In this document: positions 4,067 to 6,051 of the stretch, in pieces
Layout: the number at the start of each line of letters is the position of its first letter
How positions within the stretch are numbered: the first letter of the stretch is position 1
NCBI GenBank assembly: GCA_012511005.1
Contig: JAAZGX010000017.1
Coordinates: forward strand, 1-6,051
Length of the DNA stretch: 6,051 nt
Source: Clostridiales bacterium
GTDB taxonomy: Bacteria; Bacillota; Clostridia; Oscillospirales; Acutalibacteraceae
Direction of reading: 5' to 3'
Translations under genes and position numbers: made by a program
Notes under the pieces: generated by a model
What the model saw: only the letters and a program-made list of their open reading frames with translations
Told to the model about the DNA's origin: nothing
Database searches by the model: none

Positions 4067-6051
4067 GTAATGCTCCGAAAACTATTTTTAAGACTTATCT
4101 TAAATGTTTTAATTTCAAACGGCTTAAATGTCGCATGGATTTGATTGCCCTCACGAACGGCAGGAACATCATTTTCTTCCATAAGGTCACATTCAGACAC
4201 GCTGCTTATTGCAGATGAAACTTTTAGCGTACACGATGTCCTCTTATTCCATGTTTCAAAAGCCCTTACTACTATATCATCGGACTCTTCGGCAAGCTTT
4301 ACCGTTTCTATAACGATATTAGAGGCATTCGCACTTATGAATGAATAGTCGCCCTCGAAAGTGTTGCCGCCTTTTTCGGCAAGCCTTGTGTGAATGGGAA
4401 AGTTCACATTGTAACCTTCTTCAGAAACGGCAGAATCACAAGCTTTGCCGCTGTGCGGATAAAGAGAGAAGGTGAATTCGTGTATTTCCTTGTCCTGCAT
4501 TGGATGATGCCCGACGGGAGAGCGTAAAAGCGTGGGTCTTATATGCCCGTCTTTAACATCAACGCCGTATTTGCAATCGTTTATAACAGCAAAACCAAAG
4601 CCGTTATCTGAAAGGTCTGCCCATTTGTGCATACAAACCTCAAATTGCGCAAAGTCCCAGCTCGTGTTGCGTGTTGTAGAACGCTCAAGGTTGCCGAACT
4701 GAATATCAAATGTCGCGCGGTTCGTATTAACATCAACCGGATAATCCGCTTTTAGCGCTATATGACTATCTTTCCAGTCTATAACATAATTAATATCAAT
4801 TCTTCCTAAATCTTTATAAACATATGTGTATTGCGTGATTTTTGACTTGCGGAAGCTTCTTATTGCCTTATAAACAGCCATTACAGCACCGTTTGAGACG
4901 AGTGTTTTCTCGTCAGCATCAACAATATCCCAACTCTTTTCCTCAAAGTAAGCCTTAATATCCCATGCGTCGTGGTTGTGCGGGCGGTCATCAAACGCAA
5001 CGAGCTTTCCTAAGAGATTGTTTTTACCGGAAACGCTTCTCCCGCTTTCTTTGTGAACGAGTTTTTCAATATTTAATTCACTATCAAACTTCACAGATAA
5101 TAAATCAGTTTCAACACTTTCTAAATTTGCAAAAAGCTTAGTATTTATAGACGGCGCTCCCTCAACAATGCTGTATACGGCAAAGCCTTTGGCGGGGATT
5201 TCGGCGATAAACGCTACTTTACCATCATAAATTTGGTAAGGAGTTTCTTTGCCGTTCTTATCTAAAATTTTGAAAGTTTTAACAGATGGGATTTCACAGT
5301 ATGCAATATCCCGTCTCTTAAAGCCGAGCGTGTTAAATACCACATAAGACGGATTGTTAAGCTTAACTTTTGATACAATAGCGTCAATAGCTTTATCTAT
5401 CATCTTTTTTCCGTCTTTTAGCACTTTTTCATATTGAACTCTGCTGTCCTCATAAACTGCGGGAATAGAGGAGCCGGGCAGAATATCATGGAATTGATTA
5501 AGTAAAATCAGCTTCCAATTTTGAAGTAAAAGCTCACGCGGATAATCGTATTTACCTAAAGCAGAGGCGATAGCGCCGAGCGTTTCCGCATCGTGATGCA
5601 AATATTCCGTTTTGCGGTTGTATTTTTTGTTTTTCGCCTCAGAGGTTAATGTGCCTCTGTGAAATTCAAGATACAGCTCACCGGCCCAAGTCGGTAAATA
5701 GCGATTGTCCGATACATCTTTACCAAGCTTTTCAAAGAAGCTTCTTGCCGTGCTTTGAACAGTTACGGGGCAACCCTCAATACCCTTTGCCATACGCTTG
5801 TCAAACTCAAGCATTTCCCTTGTAGGGCCGCCGCCTCCGTCACCGTAGCCGTAGGATATGAGATAGTCTTTGCCTATATCTTTCTGACCGTATCTATCAT
5901 ACCCGCCTATCACCTGTTTTGGTGACAGATATGTGTTGTATGTTGTTTGGAAAGTATCACGGTAGTCGTCACTCTTATGGCAACCGGGCGAGAAGTGCGA
6001 AAGCACCTTTGTGCCGTCTATGCCTTGCCATTCAAATGTGTCAAACGGTAA
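4063..6051 (-). CDS. GH38 alpha-mannosidase, 5' end outside window
   Basis: 662 codons are visible and the frame is open through the right edge; perhaps 350 N-terminal residues are missing from a family of about 1,000 aa. Residue numbers start at the first visible codon. GH38 enzymes are zinc-dependent retaining exo-alpha-mannosidases acting on N-glycan or other mannosides. Visible motifs: WQGIDGTKVLSHFSPG (8-23), YGYGDGGGGPT (67-77), GELYLEFHRGT (124-134) with the following NRKTEY of the middle helical domain, and LLNQFHDILPGSS (183-195), whose His188 corresponds to a zinc ligand. The C-terminal beta domain carries DDRPHNHDAWDI (354-365), NTSWDFAQFEVCMHKWADL (462-480), NDCKYG (491-496) and LLRSP (508-512). 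The catalytic nucleophile Asp and first zinc ligands lie upstream, out of view. It resembles the cytosolic/bacterial type. A GTG at 6006 is internal, not the start, because family-like sequence continues upstream. It is the first visible gene of an operon with yfbR and gtrA. Confidence 0.95.
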   Translation of the reverse strand, partial: LPFDTFEWQGIDGTKVLSHFSPGCHKSDDYRDTFQTTYNTYLSPKQVIGGYDRYGQKDIGKDYLISYGYGDGGGGPTREMLEFDKRMAKGIEGCPVTVQSTARSFFEKLGKDVSDNRYLPTWAGELYLEFHRGTLTSEAKNKKYNRKTEYLHHDAETLGAIASALGKYDYPRELLLQNWKLILLNQFHDILPGSSIPAVYEDSRVQYEKVLKDGKKMIDKAIDAIVSKVKLNNPSYVVFNTLGFKRRDIAYCEIPSVKTFKILDKNGKETPYQIYDGKVAFIAEIPAKGFAVYSIVEGAPSINTKLFANLESVETDLLSVKFDSELNIEKLVHKESGRSVSGKNNLLGKLVAFDDRPHNHDAWDIKAYFEEKSWDIVDADEKTLVSNGAVMAVYKAIRSFRKSKITQYTYVYKDLGRIDINYVIDWKDSHIALKADYPVDVNTNRATFDIQFGNLERSTTRNTSWDFAQFEVCMHKWADLSDNGFGFAVINDCKYGVDVKDGHIRPTLLRSPVGHHPMQDKEIHEFTFSLYPHSGKACDSAVSEEGYNVNFPIHTRLAEKGGNTFEGDYSFISANASNIVIETVKLAEESDDIVVRAFETWNKRTSCTLKVSSAISSVSECDLMEENDVPAVREGNQIHATFKPFEIKTFKISLKNSFRSIT

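Noticed and set aside
3504..4348. Plus-strand ORFs at 3504-3722, 3790-4218 and 4145-4348
   Set aside because: They are shadows of the yfbR and GH38 genes, which are supported by end-to-end family motifs on the minus strand.
6004..6006. GTG at 6006 as the start of the mannosidase
   Set aside because: The frame stays open to the window edge and the 15 upstream codons encode the GH38-typical FEWQGIDGTK, so the gene is truncated by the window and this GTG is internal.
1..6051. CRISPR arrays, insertion sequences, tRNA or attachment sites
   Set aside because: No spaced direct repeats, transposase-like frames, terminal inverted repeats or tRNA-like cloverleaf were seen on either strand.

Overview
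The window looks like a chromosomal segment of a low-GC, Gram-positive-type anaerobe, most likely an uncultured member of the Clostridia. The evidence is AT-rich composition with frequent ATA codons, strong AGGAGG-type ribosome binding sites, sigma70/sigmaA promoters, and genes (DUF1538 membrane protein, clostridial-style MetF, bacterial GH38 mannosidase) that are common there. Taxonomy is inferred, since no rRNA or marker gene is present. I see no mobile element, CRISPR array, tRNA or rRNA.

Left part (1-1958): a divergent pair. On the minus strand, a DUF1538-family integral membrane protein starts from a TTG codon at 830 and runs off the left edge. On the plus strand, a LysR-type regulator (306 aa, ATG at 1038) is transcribed away from it. 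The 207 bp between them holds a recognisable promoter on each strand, overlapping inverted repeats between those promoters that could be the regulator's operator, and a possible 16-codon leader ORF whose stop overlaps the TTG start of the DUF1538 gene.

Middle (1958-3022): metF (5,10-methylenetetrahydrofolate reductase, 286 aa, minus strand) converges on the LysR gene, with a shared bidirectional terminator in the 31 bp between the stop codons. metF has its own upstream region and is insulated from the genes upstream of it by a 12-bp-stem terminator at about 2967-3004.

Right part (3023-6051): a tight three-gene minus-strand operon, in order of transcription. It holds a GH38 alpha-mannosidase (5' end outside the window, 662 aa visible), a YfbR-like HD-domain 5'-deoxynucleotidase (4-nt ATGA overlap with the mannosidase) and a four-helix GtrA-family membrane protein (12-nt gap).

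The left half may form a one-carbon/sulfur amino acid neighbourhood. The LysR protein resembles the CmbR/MtaR-like regulators of cysteine/methionine genes in lactic acid bacteria. It sits between metF and a divergent transporter-like protein of unknown function. The right half combines glycan trimming, nucleotide clean-up and a GtrA protein of the kind linked to polyprenyl-linked sugar handling. The enzyme identities are firm, while the functional links between neighbours are inference. No clearly new system is visible. The best leads are the DUF1538-LysR regulatory pair and its intergenic region.
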